Source: Nitrospira defluvii
GTDB lineage: Bacteria; Nitrospirota; Nitrospiria; Nitrospirales; Nitrospiraceae
Length of the DNA: 64,000 bases
NCBI GenBank assembly: GCA_000196815.1
Contig: FP929003.1
Coordinates: 744,001-808,000 of the forward strand
Direction of reading: 5' to 3'
Within the stretch, counting starts at the first letter, position 1; each line of letters opens with the position of its first letter. The notes beneath the pieces are model-generated. The model worked only from the letters and a program-made list of their open reading frames with translations, was not told the origin of the DNA and searched no databases. A program made the translations under genes and the position numbers. Below, in pieces: positions 63,217 to 64,000 of the stretch.

Positions 63217-64000
63217 ATGAACGTTCATGAGTTTCAAGCCAAGCAATTGTTCGCACAGTTCGGGGTACCAGTGCCACGGGGCAAGGAAATTACCTCGCCC
63301 GAAGCAGCCGCTGCTTGGGCAAGTGAACTGAATACGCCGGTCTTCGTAGTGAAAGCTCAGATCCATGCAGGCGGACGTGGTAAGGCCGGCGGGGTCAAGA
63401 TTACGAAGGAGAAGGGGGCAGTCGCAGGGATCGCCAAGGAATTAATAGGCAAAACCTTGATCACCCACCAGACCGGACCCAAGGGGAGAAAGGTTCATCG
63501 GCTGTTGCTCGAAGAAGGCGCCAATATTGCAAAAGAGTTGTATCTAAGCATTCTTGTTGATCGCGACACCGGTTGGCCGACGTTCATCGCCAGCACCGAA
63601 GGCGGGATGGAAATCGAAGAGGTGGCTGAAAAGACTCCCGAGAAGATCATCAAGGAAGCGATCGATCCTGCTGTTGGATTTCAGGGGCACAATGGGCGCA
63701 ATGTTGCTTTCGCATTGGGCCTCCAGGCGATGGAACCGGCCGTCATCAATCCATTCGTGCAGATGCTCGGCAATCTCTATCGACTGTTCATGGAAAAACA
63801 TGCCGCGCTCGTGGAAATCAATCCTTTGATTATCACGAAGGAAAAGACGTTGGTGGCGTTGGATGGCAAAGTTTCATTTGACGACAACGGCGTTTTTAAG
63901 CATGACGATGTGCAGAAAATGCGAGATCTTAATGAAGAGGATCCGCTGGAGATCGAAGCCACGGCGAATAATCTGAATTACGTCAAGCTTGACGGCAACA
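63217..64000 (+). CDS. sucC: Succinyl-CoA synthetase beta subunit (3' truncated)
   Basis: Open to the window edge; 261 residues visible of about 390. MNVHEFQAKQLFAQFGVPVPRG is the family N-terminus. The ATP-grasp parts VVKAQIHAGGRGKAGGVKI, GRKVHRLLLEEGANIAKELYLSILVDR, IASTEGGMEIEEVA and ALVEINPLIITKEKTLVALDGKV are clear. It would make succinyl-CoA from succinate with ATP, the step before 2-oxoglutarate synthesis in the reductive cycle. Follows the flavoprotein by 87 bases. Confidence 0.95.
   Translation, partial: MNVHEFQAKQLFAQFGVPVPRGKEITSPEAAAAWASELNTPVFVVKAQIHAGGRGKAGGVKITKEKGAVAGIAKELIGKTLITHQTGPKGRKVHRLLLEEGANIAKELYLSILVDRDTGWPTFIASTEGGMEIEEVAEKTPEKIIKEAIDPAVGFQGHNGRNVAFALGLQAMEPAVINPFVQMLGNLYRLFMEKHAALVEINPLIITKEKTLVALDGKVSFDDNGVFKHDDVQKMRDLNEEDPLEIEATANNLNYVKLDGN

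Overview
The window looks like a chromosomal segment of a Nitrospira-type bacterium (phylum Nitrospirota). The strongest reason is an almost complete reductive TCA set: a five-subunit 2-oxoacid:ferredoxin oxidoreductase, both ATP-citrate lyase subunits, a mitochondrial-type aconitase, a monomeric isocitrate dehydrogenase, a fumarate reductase-like pair and succinyl-CoA synthetase. It sits with many large hybrid histidine kinases and GC-rich housekeeping genes. The assignment comes from gene content, not from a database search. No rRNA, tRNA, CRISPR array, insertion sequence or phage gene was seen.

Layout. 1-17 kb (+): the end of a sigma-54 response regulator, then ispE, prs, rplY and pth; an indoleamine 2,3-dioxygenase homologue; a small envelope group (membrane peptide, outer-membrane barrel, two related lipoproteins); rpsF-ssb-rpsR; and the yceD-rpmF-plsX-fabH-fabD-fabG-acpP-fabF-rnc fatty-acid cluster, ending in an exported cyclophilin. 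17-29 kb (-): an exported hypothetical protein, an orphan XrtA-type polysaccharide deacetylase, a four-gene signalling operon (membrane histidine kinase, FIST sensor, 1210-residue hybrid kinase, receiver-kinase), and a Cys/His-rich protein paired with an NHL beta-propeller. 29-31.6 kb (+): folD, metF-like and panB. 31.8-43.4 kb (-): probably one long transcription unit of heme-bearing outer-membrane barrel, diheme cytochrome c, cupredoxin-like protein, membrane hybrid kinase, soluble hybrid kinase, apaH and a DUF309 protein. 43.7-44.4 kb (-): a stand-alone MTHFR C-terminal domain protein and queF. 44.8-49 kb (+): the oxidoreductase operon, closed by a strong hairpin. 49-52.8 kb: small genes including an Rsm22-like methyltransferase, zinc-ribbon proteins, a dual-specificity phosphatase and fpg. 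53-64 kb (+): aclB-aclA-acn-icd-frdB-like-frdA-like-sucC (sucC cut by the window edge).

How the genes work together. The 44.8-64 kb block supplies the reductive carboxylation and citrate-cleavage steps of autotrophic CO2 fixation. The 8-17 kb block couples ribosomal proteins to fatty-acid synthesis. The candidate for an undescribed system is the 33-43 kb operon, which joins three envelope redox proteins to two multi-receiver kinases. Several promoters could be read by eye. Two of them (fabD, phosphatase) place the transcription start within a few bases of the start codon, with no Shine-Dalgarno sequence.
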